This document shows, piece after piece, positions 1 through 7,541 of a stretch of DNA of 29,881 nt. The stretch comes from a virus. The position numbers were made by a program, and so were the translations under genes. The stretch lies in the IMG/VR virus record IMGVR_UViG_3300030103_004019, positions 1-29,881 of that record. One strand, given 5' to 3'. The notes beneath the pieces are model-generated. The model had not been told where the DNA came from and made no database searches. It worked only from the letters and a program-made list of their open reading frames with translations. Position 1 is the stretch's first letter; each line of letters starts with the position of its first letter.

Positions 1-108
1 ATGCCACCGCCCCTTTTTTTAGAAATTGATAATTTTTTTAGCCAAAAACTGGAGGTTCTATGGCTACCAGAGGCCCGAGAGGGAAGATCGAACAGGCCAA
101 GCCGCTAA
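1..108 (+). CDS. Possible 3' remainder of a gene entering from the left edge
   Basis: Frame 1 is open from base 1 to a TAA at 106-108 and overlaps the start of the small terminase gene at 60. If the molecule is circular, this frame continues exactly in phase from the zinc-ribbon gene that runs off the right edge (29744-29881), which would give a protein of about 81 residues. Bases 1-59 otherwise hold only T-rich sequence and the ribosome binding site GGAGG (51-55) of the next gene. The joining is inference; within the window alone this is just a short open stretch. Confidence 0.3.
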   Translation: MPPPLFLEIDNFFSQKLEVLWLPEAREGRSNRPSR

Positions 109-713
109 TAATAGCAGCGATTAAGAAAGGGCTGACATACAAGCTCGCAGCAGAAATGGCATCAGTAGCTGAGACCACTCTGCATCGATGGCTCAGGCAG
201 GGAAAGAAAGCCAACCACGGCAAGTATAGAGATTTCTATCTGGAGGTCCAGCAAGCTAGAGCCCAGCAAGCTGAGCTGATGCTGATTCGGATTGAGAAGC
301 ACACCCAGAAAGATTGGAAAGCATGTGCCTGGATGCTGGAGCGGGTCCACGGTTATCATCGAGATGGAATCCGAGATCTGAGAGAGCAGCAACAGCAGGA
401 GACACAGCAGCAGAGCACCACAGACATCAGATCTCTATTGGTGCAGCAGAGCACAGAGCTGAAGACAGCAGCAAGCAAGGCAGCCCAATCAGAGAGCTGG
501 CAAGCCTATGCAGCTCTCCAGAGGCAGTTATTGTCAGTGCTGCAGCAGCTGATGGCCTTGGATGCCAATGAGGTGGGTGAGCAAACAATGACTGATGAGC
601 AGCTATTGAATGAGATCCAGGGAGCTGTCTTGGCTCTGCCTCCGGTGTTGCGCCAAAGACTCCAAGGAGCTATTTCTAACTTTGACAACATTGTGAGCAT
701 TTCCCGAGGCTAA
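60..713 (+). CDS. terS: Terminase small subunit-like DNA-binding protein
   Basis: This 217-residue protein begins with a basic segment followed by a helix-turn-helix at about residues 25-50 (LTYKLAAEMASVAETTLHRW), the layout of phage terminase small subunits that recognise the packaging site and hand DNA to the large subunit. The middle and C-terminal part is helical and very rich in Gln, Ala and Leu (about 120-185), as expected for an oligomerising coiled region. The ATG at 60 is preceded by GGAGG. The large terminase lies 3 kb downstream, separated by two methyltransferase genes rather than adjacent as is common. The call rests on the HTH, the position before the packaging genes and the length; a general HTH regulator is the alternative. 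Confidence 0.72.
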   Translation: MATRGPRGKIEQAKPLIIAAIKKGLTYKLAAEMASVAETTLHRWLRQGKKANHGKYRDFYLEVQQARAQQAELMLIRIEKHTQKDWKACAWMLERVHGYHRDGIRDLREQQQQETQQQSTTDIRSLLVQQSTELKTAASKAAQSESWQAYAALQRQLLSVLQQLMALDANEVGEQTMTDEQLLNEIQGAVLALPPVLRQRLQGAISNFDNIVSISRG

Positions 714-714
714 T

Positions 715-1653
715 ATGATAACCATTGGCAGCTGTTTCTCCGGAATAGGTGGCTTTGAGCTTGGACTTGAGCGAGCTATCCCTAACAGCACAACCATCTG
801 GCAGATTGAGCAGGACCCATTCTGCCAATCAGTGCTGGCACGCCACTGGCCATCAGCAGTGATTCATCAGGACATCAGGCAGGTATCCTCCAAGGTGCTT
901 CCATATGTTGACATTATGTGCGGGGGATTCCCCTGCCAAGACATCAGCATTGCAGGAAAACAGGAGGGAATCAATGGGAAAAAATCGGGTCTTTGGTGGG
1001 AGATGCACAGACTTATTGGTGAGATACGACCCAGAGTCATCGTGTTGGAGAACGTGGCTGCCATTATTCAAAATGGTCTCAGCACCGTATCAGAATCGCT
1101 GGCCCAACTCGGGTATGACCTTGAATGGCAGATTATATCAGCTAGACAATTTGGAGCCCCTCACATTAGAAAACGTTGGTTTGGCGTTGCCTACCCCAAC
1201 CACCAGAAACAATATGCTAAGCCCATCAATGCAAAAGTGGAGAGGGCACCAGAATCTGATGCAGCTTCTGCCTACCCCAACAGCCACAGAATATGGCTCA
1301 AACAACACAACCAGACCAAACAGCAGGAGAAAGAGACACAGCCTGCAGGCTTTGGGCAGATTGAATCTGCTGGATTCAATGGTGCTGCCCACTCCAACAG
1401 TGAGCACATCACGAAACAATCCAACATGCCCAGCAGTATGGCGCAGAGCACGGAATCTGAATGCAGCAGCAGCCAAGCTGGATGGATACACCCAGAAAAC
1501 TATTGGCACCAAAACCCGCCTAAACCCACGCTTTGTGACTTGGATGATGGGATTCCCAATCGGGTGGCTAGACTGAAAGCCCTTGGAAATGCTATTGTTC
1601 CACAATGCTCTCAATATATTGGCTCACAGATACTAAAGGCGGGAATAATATGA
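715..1653 (+). CDS. C5-cytosine DNA methyltransferase (Dcm family)
   Basis: It transfers a methyl group from S-adenosylmethionine to carbon 5 of cytosine in a target site, probably to shield phage DNA from host restriction. All main family motifs are visible: motif I SCFSGIGGFELGLE (6-19), the catalytic Cys74 in GFPCQDIS, ENV at 112-114, QFGAPHIRKRWF (145-156), and the C-terminal RLKALGNAIVPQ (about 286-297). At 312 residues it is a compact member. The target-recognition part (about 160-280) is odd: rich in Gln, Ser, Asn and Pro, with recurring AYPN/AHSN blocks, and it coincides with a second long frame (905-1576). It starts 1 base after the small terminase stop and ends in an ATGA overlap with the next gene. 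The enzyme family is certain; target site and role are inferred. Confidence 0.95.
   Translation: MITIGSCFSGIGGFELGLERAIPNSTTIWQIEQDPFCQSVLARHWPSAVIHQDIRQVSSKVLPYVDIMCGGFPCQDISIAGKQEGINGKKSGLWWEMHRLIGEIRPRVIVLENVAAIIQNGLSTVSESLAQLGYDLEWQIISARQFGAPHIRKRWFGVAYPNHQKQYAKPINAKVERAPESDAASAYPNSHRIWLKQHNQTKQQEKETQPAGFGQIESAGFNGAAHSNSEHITKQSNMPSSMAQSTESECSSSQAGWIHPENYWHQNPPKPTLCDLDDGIPNRVARLKALGNAIVPQCSQYIGSQILKAGII
905..1576 (+). CDS. Overprinted frame inside the cytosine methyltransferase (PTPT-repeat protein)
   Basis: A 223-codon frame lies wholly inside the methyltransferase gene, shifted +1. It starts at ATG 905 with AAGGTG seven bases upstream (892-897). The predicted product has its own pattern: GDSPAKTS near the N-terminus (the same DNA encodes the catalytic PCQDIS block of the enzyme), WPNSGMTLNGRLYQL near residues 70-85, three LPTPT blocks, and an end reading NPRFVTWMMGFPIGW, read from the DNA of the final methyltransferase motifs. 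From memory, database proteins with the same ordered motifs are found in many phages and bacteria next to or overlapping cytosine methyltransferases. Two readings remain: a real second protein, or a frame held open by the constraints on the enzyme. No function is assigned. Confidence 0.4.
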   Translation: MLTLCAGDSPAKTSALQENRRESMGKNRVFGGRCTDLLVRYDPESSCWRTWLPLFKMVSAPYQNRWPNSGMTLNGRLYQLDNLEPLTLENVGLALPTPTTRNNMLSPSMQKWRGHQNLMQLLPTPTATEYGSNNTTRPNSRRKRHSLQALGRLNLLDSMVLPTPTVSTSRNNPTCPAVWRRARNLNAAAAKLDGYTQKTIGTKTRLNPRFVTWMMGFPIGWLD

Positions 1654-2078
1654 CCCCAACAGCTCTATTTTTGATTGGCCTGCTCACTGGTGGGCTGACC
1701 ACTACAGGCACTCTGTGGGCTATCTCAGCAGCCGGCAAAGACAACACAGCAGAGGTCATCAAGGGCCAAGCTGACATCATTGCTGAAGTGGGCAAAGTGT
1801 CAGATAAAGTGGCTCAAGGACAGCTTGACATCCAGCGCAATCTCACAGCCCCTGATTTGATTGAATATGCTTGCAGCAAAGAGGGCCTCGAGGCTGATTC
1901 TTTGGTGTGCCGGGAGATGTTCTGCAGGATGCAACAAAGAGGGCTGGACTCCAAAACAGGTGATGAATGTGAAGAGATCACCAATGTTATCAACAGTCTA
2001 GTAATACTAAAGGCCTGTCACGGTCGCAAAGATGGAGAATACAATGCTTGTATCCGTATATTTGAAAAACGAAAATGA
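1650..2078 (+). CDS. Small membrane-anchored protein with six cysteines
   Basis: The product has 142 residues. Residues 4-24 (ALFLIGLLTGGLTTTGTLWAI) form one hydrophobic segment, probably an N-terminal anchor. The rest is hydrophilic and contains six Cys (75, 87, 92, 107, 123, 134), an even number that could form disulfides if the domain faces the periplasm. The ATG at 1650 overlaps the methyltransferase stop as ATGA, so translational coupling is likely; an in-frame ATG at 1605 exists but lies inside the methyltransferase and lacks this coupling. I do not recognise the family. A surface or superinfection-exclusion role would be only a guess. Confidence 0.75.
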   Translation: MTPTALFLIGLLTGGLTTTGTLWAISAAGKDNTAEVIKGQADIIAEVGKVSDKVAQGQLDIQRNLTAPDLIEYACSKEGLEADSLVCREMFCRMQQRGLDSKTGDECEEITNVINSLVILKACHGRKDGEYNACIRIFEKRK

Positions 2079-2163
2079 ATGCCCTGTGTGTGGGTGTACA
2101 CCTTGTGACTGTGATGGGGTAGATAATGAACATCGGAGAATGGATCAGGCAGGAATGCACTAA
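2044..2163 (+). CDS. Cysteine-rich micro-protein (39 residues)
   Basis: A short frame starts at ATG 2044 with GGAGA (2034-2038) five bases upstream, a good ribosome binding site, and stops at TAA 2161-2163. It contains the dense cluster ECPVCGCTPCDCDG, six Cys in about 12 residues, suggestive of a zinc-binding knuckle. It overlaps the end of the membrane protein gene and the start of the HTH gene, as other small genes here do. Real coding is plausible because of the binding site and Cys spacing, but the frame is too short to be sure. Confidence 0.4.
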   Translation: MLVSVYLKNENECPVCGCTPCDCDGVDNEHRRMDQAGMH

Positions 2164-2371
2164 GCACGGCATCACAGTCAGTGAGCTGGCCAGGAACATT
2201 GGATGCTCTCAAGCTTTGATAATTCATTGGAGAAAACGCAACAGCACCCCCAAAACATATTATTTCTTATTGGTATGCCAGGAAATAGCCCAGCTCAGAG
2301 GTGAGTCAGTCTACACAGTAATCACAGAGGGAGCATCTATTCTTGGCATACATCTATCAGATGACACATAA
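2126..2371 (+). CDS. HTH (XRE/Cro-like) DNA-binding protein
   Basis: An 81-residue protein with a helix-turn-helix at about residues 12-36: ITVSELARNIGCSQALIIHW has the pattern of Cro/CI-type domains, with the recognition helix in SQALIIHWRK. A GGGG-rich ribosome binding site (about 2114-2117) precedes the ATG. It sits between the two methyltransferases, where a small regulator could control modification genes in the manner of restriction-modification controller proteins, but that link is inference. No dimerisation domain beyond the HTH is obvious. Confidence 0.75.
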   Translation: MNIGEWIRQECTKHGITVSELARNIGCSQALIIHWRKRNSTPKTYYFLLVCQEIAQLRGESVYTVITEGASILGIHLSDDT

Positions 2372-2397
2372 CCCTCAGCACTGTCAGGGAGGCCACT

Positions 2398-3675
2398 TTG
2401 ACAACCAGAGAACACTTTTACGATCTACCGATTCCCCGGTTCCAATTACTCAAGGGTAACTGCCTTGAAACACTGAAGCAGATCCCTGACAACAGCATTG
2501 ACTCTGTGGTCTGTGATCCACCATATCACCTGCAGAGCATAGTCAAACGATTTAGCTCACCAACAGCAGCCGAGTCACAATTTGGCACTGATGGAGCCTA
2601 CCGTAGAATGAGCAAGGGGTTTATGGGCCAGAGCTGGGATGGTGGCCAAATAGCTTTTGAGACAGCAGTGTGGCTGGAATGCTATCGAGTGCTAAAGCCA
2701 GGAGGCCATCTGATAGCCTTTGGTGGAACCAGAACAATCCACCGGATCACCTGTGCCATTGAAGACTCAGGGTTTGACATCAGAGATCAGATCTGCTGGA
2801 TGCAGTTCCAAGGGTTCCCAAAGAGCTTGAACATTTCAATATCAATGGATAAACAGGCTGGCTTGATGGGGCCACGTGGGATTGGAGTCAAGCACATGAG
2901 TGGGCAGGAGCATTTAGTAAAGCCCCTCAGTCAACGTGATGGACAGCCAAGCCACAAGCCACTATCGCCAGAGGCCCAGAAATGGCAGGGCTGGGGCACA
3001 GCACTCAAGCCCAGCTATGAGCCAGCCATCTTGGCCAGAAAGCCCATCAGTGAGGCAAACATAGCTCAGAATGTGCTCAAGTGGGGCACAGGTGGAATCA
3101 ATGTGGATGCCTGTAGATTTGCTTATGGTGATCCGTGCTGGTTAGGGGATACTAGCAAAAAAGAACCAACCGAAAAAAAGGAATACATACCAAACAATAA
3201 AAATGCAGTTTATGGTGTGGGTATGGGTGGGGGAGAGCATACAGTCCATCAGTTAGGGCGATGGCCCGCCAACATCTATCAATGCCCCAAGCCACCCAGG
3301 AGTCAGAAAGAGGCAGGGCTGGAGCATCTAGAGAGCACCCCAGGCCACCAGGCTGTGGGGCGTGAGCCAGACACAGCTGGACTCAATAACCCCAGAGCTG
3401 GAGCAGGCAGAACAGCTGATGAGATAAAGAACATTCACCCCACAGTCAAGCCCATCAAGCTAATGAGATGGCTGGTCAGATTGGTGACACCACCAGGGGG
3501 CACAGTGCTGGACCCATTCCTGGGCTCTGGCACCACAGCAGCAGCAGCAATCCAGGAGGGTTTTGATGTCGTGGGCTGTGAACTAACTGAGAAGTATTGG
3601 CCCATCATTGAGGGCAGAACTGAGCACGCAATCAAGCAGTGGAAACAAGCCCACAGCCAAGTGACTTTGTTTTGA
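2398..3675 (+). CDS. DNA adenine-N6 / cytosine-N4 methyltransferase, beta class
   Basis: This 425-residue enzyme methylates an exocyclic amino group. The catalytic motif DPPY is at 40-43 and the S-adenosylmethionine motif DPFLGSGTT near the C-terminus at 372-380; catalytic motif first and cofactor motif last is the beta-class order. HPTVKP (347-352) and the FQGFPKSLNISISMDK segment in the middle are typical of phage members. The start is TTG at 2398, supported by AGGGAGG (2386-2392) five bases upstream; no upstream ATG is as well placed. The 3' end overlaps the large terminase gene by 37 bases. DPPY favours adenine-N6, but N4-cytosine cannot be excluded. Confidence 0.93.
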   Translation: MTTREHFYDLPIPRFQLLKGNCLETLKQIPDNSIDSVVCDPPYHLQSIVKRFSSPTAAESQFGTDGAYRRMSKGFMGQSWDGGQIAFETAVWLECYRVLKPGGHLIAFGGTRTIHRITCAIEDSGFDIRDQICWMQFQGFPKSLNISISMDKQAGLMGPRGIGVKHMSGQEHLVKPLSQRDGQPSHKPLSPEAQKWQGWGTALKPSYEPAILARKPISEANIAQNVLKWGTGGINVDACRFAYGDPCWLGDTSKKEPTEKKEYIPNNKNAVYGVGMGGGEHTVHQLGRWPANIYQCPKPPRSQKEAGLEHLESTPGHQAVGREPDTAGLNNPRAGAGRTADEIKNIHPTVKPIKLMRWLVRLVTPPGGTVLDPFLGSGTTAAAAIQEGFDVVGCELTEKYWPIIEGRTEHAIKQWKQAHSQVTLF

Positions 3676-5093
3676 AGTTCTCTACACTTGCCAACTCAAT
3701 CAGGACACTAAAGGACAGAGTCCACGAGAATCCACTGGCCTATTTTAGACCAACACCACCCCAAGAACAGTGGCTGAGAGATGGGAGCTCAATAAAGTTA
3801 CTACTAGGTGGCAACCAGGTTGGTAAAACTATGTGCCAAGTGTCTGAGCTGCTGTGGAGGTGTCTGGGCACACACCCCTATTTGAAAACTGACCAGCCAC
3901 CAATCAACACATTTTTGATCACCCACTCACATCAGCAGAGCATCACAATCCAGGAGAAGCTGTGGTCAATGTGCCCAAAGGAGGAGGTCCACCAATCTGT
4001 TGAATTTGTACCCGGGAAAGGATTCAGAGGTCTGCATCCGGTTGTCAGATTCAAGAATGGATCAGTAATCGCTATCAAGACAGCCAACCAAGGGCTGGGG
4101 CTGGCATCAGCCACTGTCAGCTATGTGGCTATTGATGAGCCAGTTGATCGTTATGTGTGGGGAGAGCTGGCAGCCCGTGTCCTAAGGGGGGGAGCAGGTG
4201 GCACCACTGGAGTGATTGGAATCACCATGACACCAGTGGGGCAGGATGTGTCCTATCTCAGGGAGCTGGTGGAGGCTGGGCGCATATCCTGTACAATGGC
4301 ACCTTTGACAGTTGAGCAGACCACACCCCAAGGCTGCCAGCCCATCATAACCCAGGACCAGATTGATCGAATCACTGCCACTTATCTGCCAATCGACAGA
4401 GAGGCCCGCATCAATGGTTCCTGGGATGTTGGTGTCATCGAGGGCAGGGTTTTTGATTGCTTTGAGGAGTCAATGATAACCACTCTGCCTTGCCCAGCAG
4501 GAGGTAATTATGAGTTCTGCCTGGGCATTGATCACGGAACCCAGCCAAACACCCAGGTGGCTATCCTGGCAGCCGTAGAGGTATCAGATCCAGTCTATCC
4601 AAAGGTTTATGTGCTGGATGAATACCTGAGTGGATCAGCGCCACCAGAGCACCACATCAGAGCAATTATTGAAATGATACACAGAAACAACCTCAGGCCA
4701 GAGATAATCAGATGGACCGGAGATGGACAGCATGTAGGCTCAGGGAAAACTAATAGGATGTCAAATGCTATGCTTCGCAGAGCTGCTGAGAAAGTGCTCA
4801 ACTATCCACCAGGCAATCTGCCATTTGCAATCAGAACAGCCAGCAAACCAGCTCACTCTGTGTATTATGGATCAGCTCAGATCCACAGCATTATGGCCCG
4901 GCGCAATTTCTATATTCAACAGCGCTGCAGCAACACCATCAGATCAATCCAAAACTGGACTATGAAAAAGAAACAATACCAGAGATCTCGTGATGAATTT
5001 GGTCACTGTATAGATGCTCTCAGATATGCTATATTAGGGATAATAGATTATAATATAGCAATCCCCAGATCTTCCAAGCTCAGGATTTATTGA
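3639..5093 (+). CDS. terL: Terminase large subunit (packaging ATPase/nuclease)
   Basis: This motor drives DNA into the prohead and cuts it. The ATPase domain has Walker A GGNQVGKT (57-64), Walker B SYVAIDEP with D166-E167, and a TMTP coupling-type motif (196-199). The nuclease domain shows acidic positions of the RNase H-like fold: GIDHG (D298), WTGDGQ (D362) and GHCIDALRYA (D459). The length of 484 residues is normal. The start is GTG 3639, inside the methyltransferase gene; a TTG at 3672 forming TTGA with the methyltransferase stop is an alternative that would keep all motifs. The portal follows with a TGATG overlap, a standard packaging order. Confidence 0.95.
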   Translation: METSPQPSDFVLKFSTLANSIRTLKDRVHENPLAYFRPTPPQEQWLRDGSSIKLLLGGNQVGKTMCQVSELLWRCLGTHPYLKTDQPPINTFLITHSHQQSITIQEKLWSMCPKEEVHQSVEFVPGKGFRGLHPVVRFKNGSVIAIKTANQGLGLASATVSYVAIDEPVDRYVWGELAARVLRGGAGGTTGVIGITMTPVGQDVSYLRELVEAGRISCTMAPLTVEQTTPQGCQPIITQDQIDRITATYLPIDREARINGSWDVGVIEGRVFDCFEESMITTLPCPAGGNYEFCLGIDHGTQPNTQVAILAAVEVSDPVYPKVYVLDEYLSGSAPPEHHIRAIIEMIHRNNLRPEIIRWTGDGQHVGSGKTNRMSNAMLRRAAEKVLNYPPGNLPFAIRTASKPAHSVYYGSAQIHSIMARRNFYIQQRCSNTIRSIQNWTMKKKQYQRSRDEFGHCIDALRYAILGIIDYNIAIPRSSKLRIY

Positions 5094-6562
5094 TGCTTAA
5101 AGCAAACCTACCAGTAAAGCCATTTGCTCCAACCACAACAGCCCAGACCAGGTGGGATCATTCAGCCCTCAGGAGGCGCATGATCATTGGTGCCTGGGCT
5201 GAAGATCTGGAAGGAGAATTACAAAGACACCTGCCACCAGACAGGAGAGAAGCTTGGGGCCCAAGTGACCTAAGTTCAAACCCATTTGAGCAAATCACCA
5301 GGCAACTAAGTGTGTTGTACTCAGAGATCCCAAGTGTCACCAACAGCCAGGGCAACATTGAGGGACTAATCAGCCGGGATGGAATGGCCACAATGGCTGG
5401 CCTATTTCCACTGATGCAGCGGGTACAGCAGATGGTGATTGGTCTCAGGGAGTCATTTGTTAGAATCGATGTGACACCCCACACACAAGGCGGGAAGCCG
5501 CCCAGAGCACCAGGCATCAGATACCGGCTGGTAACGCCTGACTTTGTGTATTGTGAATCTGATGCAGATGAGCCAGATAAGCCAATCTATTATCAAGAAC
5601 TAAGGCTGAGACAGAATCCAACCAATCAGGCATTTGAGTGGGTTTATGATGTGCTGGATATTAGAGATCTCAATAATCCCAGATTCGGAATGTTCTTGGC
5701 AAATAAAGATGGATCATTAGGTGGTGATGTCTCACAAACATACATGGGGCATGATGTCCATGAGGGGGATGATTATCCCTATTATGATTCAGCAGGCAAC
5801 CCATTTTTGCCGGTGGTTTTATATCACGCCGAAAAGACTGGGCATTTGTTCGATCCTTTCTTTGGATCACAGATGGTTTATGGTAGTCTCACCAGCTCTG
5901 TGTTGTTCACTATGTGGGTGCACTTGGTCCGGGATGCCTGCTGGGCTCAAAAGTATGTGGCAGGTTTATCAGTGGCTGGGCTCAGCCAGCTGGACCAGGA
6001 TGGATTCACCAGGCGCAGCAGCATCGCAACAGACCCAGCCAGCATTCTGGTTTTTACTCAAGATCCAGAAGCACAGGGCCAGCCATTGGTTGGCACCTTT
6101 GGCACGCCCACAGACCCCCACAGCTTGCTTGAGAGCATCGCGAAATATGAATACAGGGTGGCAGCAGCCGCAGGGATCTCACCGGCTGATTTGACACGTA
6201 CCAGCGGCGATCCACGTTCGGGCTATTCACTGAGCATCAGCAAGGCAGGCCAAAGGGAAGCACAGAAAAAATATGCACCCACTTTCAGGATGGGTGATGA
6301 GGAGCTGCTTAGCAAATCAGCAATCCTGAGCAATCGATTCCTGGGCACCAATTTGCCTGAGAGTGGATACCGAGTCAGCTACCACAGCACACCCCTGAGC
6401 CCAGAGGAAATGAAAGCTCAGCGTGAGGACATCATAGCCAAAATGAATGCAGGACTGATGAGCCCTGTTCAAGCAGTTATGCTGATGTTTGATGATATGG
6501 ATGAGCGCGAAGCTATTGCATACTTACAGAAAATCAGAACAGAACGAGCGCAATTTTTATAG
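5093..6562 (+). CDS. Portal protein
   Basis: A 489-residue protein directly after the large terminase, in the usual place for the dodecameric portal that forms the DNA entry vertex. Size and composition fit: an N-terminal helical region with a conserved-looking NPFEQITRQLSVLYSE (64-79), a beta-rich middle, and a long C-terminal helical part (EEMKAQREDIIAKMNAGLMSPVQAVM) resembling the portal stem/clip end. No catalytic motif is present, as expected. The ATG at 5093 overlaps the terminase stop (TGATG); a TTG at 5090 is possible but less likely. The assignment comes from position, size and general pattern rather than a diagnostic motif. Confidence 0.85.
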   Translation: MLKANLPVKPFAPTTTAQTRWDHSALRRRMIIGAWAEDLEGELQRHLPPDRREAWGPSDLSSNPFEQITRQLSVLYSEIPSVTNSQGNIEGLISRDGMATMAGLFPLMQRVQQMVIGLRESFVRIDVTPHTQGGKPPRAPGIRYRLVTPDFVYCESDADEPDKPIYYQELRLRQNPTNQAFEWVYDVLDIRDLNNPRFGMFLANKDGSLGGDVSQTYMGHDVHEGDDYPYYDSAGNPFLPVVLYHAEKTGHLFDPFFGSQMVYGSLTSSVLFTMWVHLVRDACWAQKYVAGLSVAGLSQLDQDGFTRRSSIATDPASILVFTQDPEAQGQPLVGTFGTPTDPHSLLESIAKYEYRVAAAAGISPADLTRTSGDPRSGYSLSISKAGQREAQKKYAPTFRMGDEELLSKSAILSNRFLGTNLPESGYRVSYHSTPLSPEEMKAQREDIIAKMNAGLMSPVQAVMLMFDDMDEREAIAYLQKIRTERAQFL

Positions 6563-6579
6563 TCACATAGGAGGCACAC

Positions 6580-7218
6580 ATGAAGACTATTCAGCACGAG
6601 GGTGAAGAATATGTCCTGAGGAGCGACATTGAATCATCATTTAAGGACCGCATCAGCAAGCTGAGCACCAGAGCAACAGCAGCAGAACAGCAGGCCACCC
6701 AGCTCCAGTCTGAGCTTGATAATCAGTCAGGCAGGCTGGCAGCTATTGACACCTTACAGGCTCAGATTGAAGACTATAAAGGCCAGCTCGAGCAAGCTAA
6801 TCAAAGGTATGACCGCCACTCAGCTATGGCTCAATATGGATGGAATGAACCAGATCTGAGAGATGCTGTTGAGTGGTCATACACCAGAGCCCAGCAAGGC
6901 CTTGCCAAAAAAGATCAGGTTCCACTCAGTGAGTGGCTGGAAAGCATCAAGCAAGATCCAAACTCAGCACCAAGCATCCTAAGACCACACTTGCAAGCAC
7001 CAGAGCCCACAGAAACTGAATCTGATTCAGTTTTTCAAAATGACTCTTTATTGCTGCCACCCAAAGCCCCAGCCCCCAGAGCCCCAGACATCAACAGGGG
7101 AGCACAGCCAGCGCCGGCAACACATCAGGACATCCTAACCAGAGCCACCCAGGACATTGATTTCTATCGTGAGAATCGAGATGCAATCAAGAAAGCCTGG
7201 TCATCCAGAAACAGATAA
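6580..7218 (+). CDS. Scaffold-like / head assembly protein
   Basis: The 212-residue product is acidic and helical. Residues 22-78 form a coiled coil (Ala/Gln/Glu/Leu rich), followed by a conserved-looking globular stretch (HSAMAQYGWNEPDLRDAVEWSY) and a Pro/Ala-rich tail. Phage scaffolding proteins are typically coiled-coil proteins of this size encoded between portal and major capsid protein. A strong ribosome binding site AGGAGG precedes ATG 6580. Here the capsid gene is 2.7 kb further on, after two small genes, a fibre-like gene and a minus-strand gene, so the usual adjacency is broken. No protease domain was seen in it or nearby. Confidence 0.65.
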   Translation: MKTIQHEGEEYVLRSDIESSFKDRISKLSTRATAAEQQATQLQSELDNQSGRLAAIDTLQAQIEDYKGQLEQANQRYDRHSAMAQYGWNEPDLRDAVEWSYTRAQQGLAKKDQVPLSEWLESIKQDPNSAPSILRPHLQAPEPTETESDSVFQNDSLLLPPKAPAPRAPDINRGAQPAPATHQDILTRATQDIDFYRENRDAIKKAWSSRNR

Positions 7219-7232
7219 CACCGGGAGCAGCT

Positions 7233-7541
7233 ATGGCAGAAACGATCCCGCGCCCGGACTTCTTCCCATACTTCCACAACTTCACGGCAAACACCACAGC
7301 AACAGAGGTGAACCTGCCAACAAAGACCAGGACCATTACCATTGGCTCATCAAGTGCAGCGTTATTCATTGCGCTAAATGGTGCCAGTGATGGTGGTTCA
7401 ATGCCCAGCAACCGCGCCTTTGTGCCCTCAGGTAACTATATCAGCCTAAAGCTAGGTAGGAACAAAGAGAAGCCGCGCAGCATATTCATAGCAGGCCAAT
7501 CAGGTTCTGCAGCTGTCAGCATAATACTTGAGGAGGAGTGA
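7233..7541 (+). CDS. Small beta-rich structural protein, function unknown
   Basis: A 102-residue protein made almost entirely of predicted beta strands separated by Gly/Ser/Asn turns (TRTITIGSSSAALFIALNG; SGNYISLKLGRNKEKPRSIFIAG; GSAAVSIILEEE). This pattern recalls small phage decoration or fibre-associated sandwich proteins, but no family is recognised. It sits between the scaffold-like gene and the fibre-like gene and ends in a TGATG overlap with the next gene, whose ribosome binding site AGGAGG (7531-7536) lies inside its last codons. The two are very likely co-translated. Confidence 0.7.
   Translation: MAETIPRPDFFPYFHNFTANTTATEVNLPTKTRTITIGSSSAALFIALNGASDGGSMPSNRAFVPSGNYISLKLGRNKEKPRSIFIAGQSGSAAVSIILEEE

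Noticed and set aside
1138-1614. 158-codon minus-strand frame inside the cytosine methyltransferase
   Set aside because: It is the antisense of the repeat-rich recognition region (its VGVG blocks mirror the PTPT blocks), lacks a ribosome binding site and resembles no protein.
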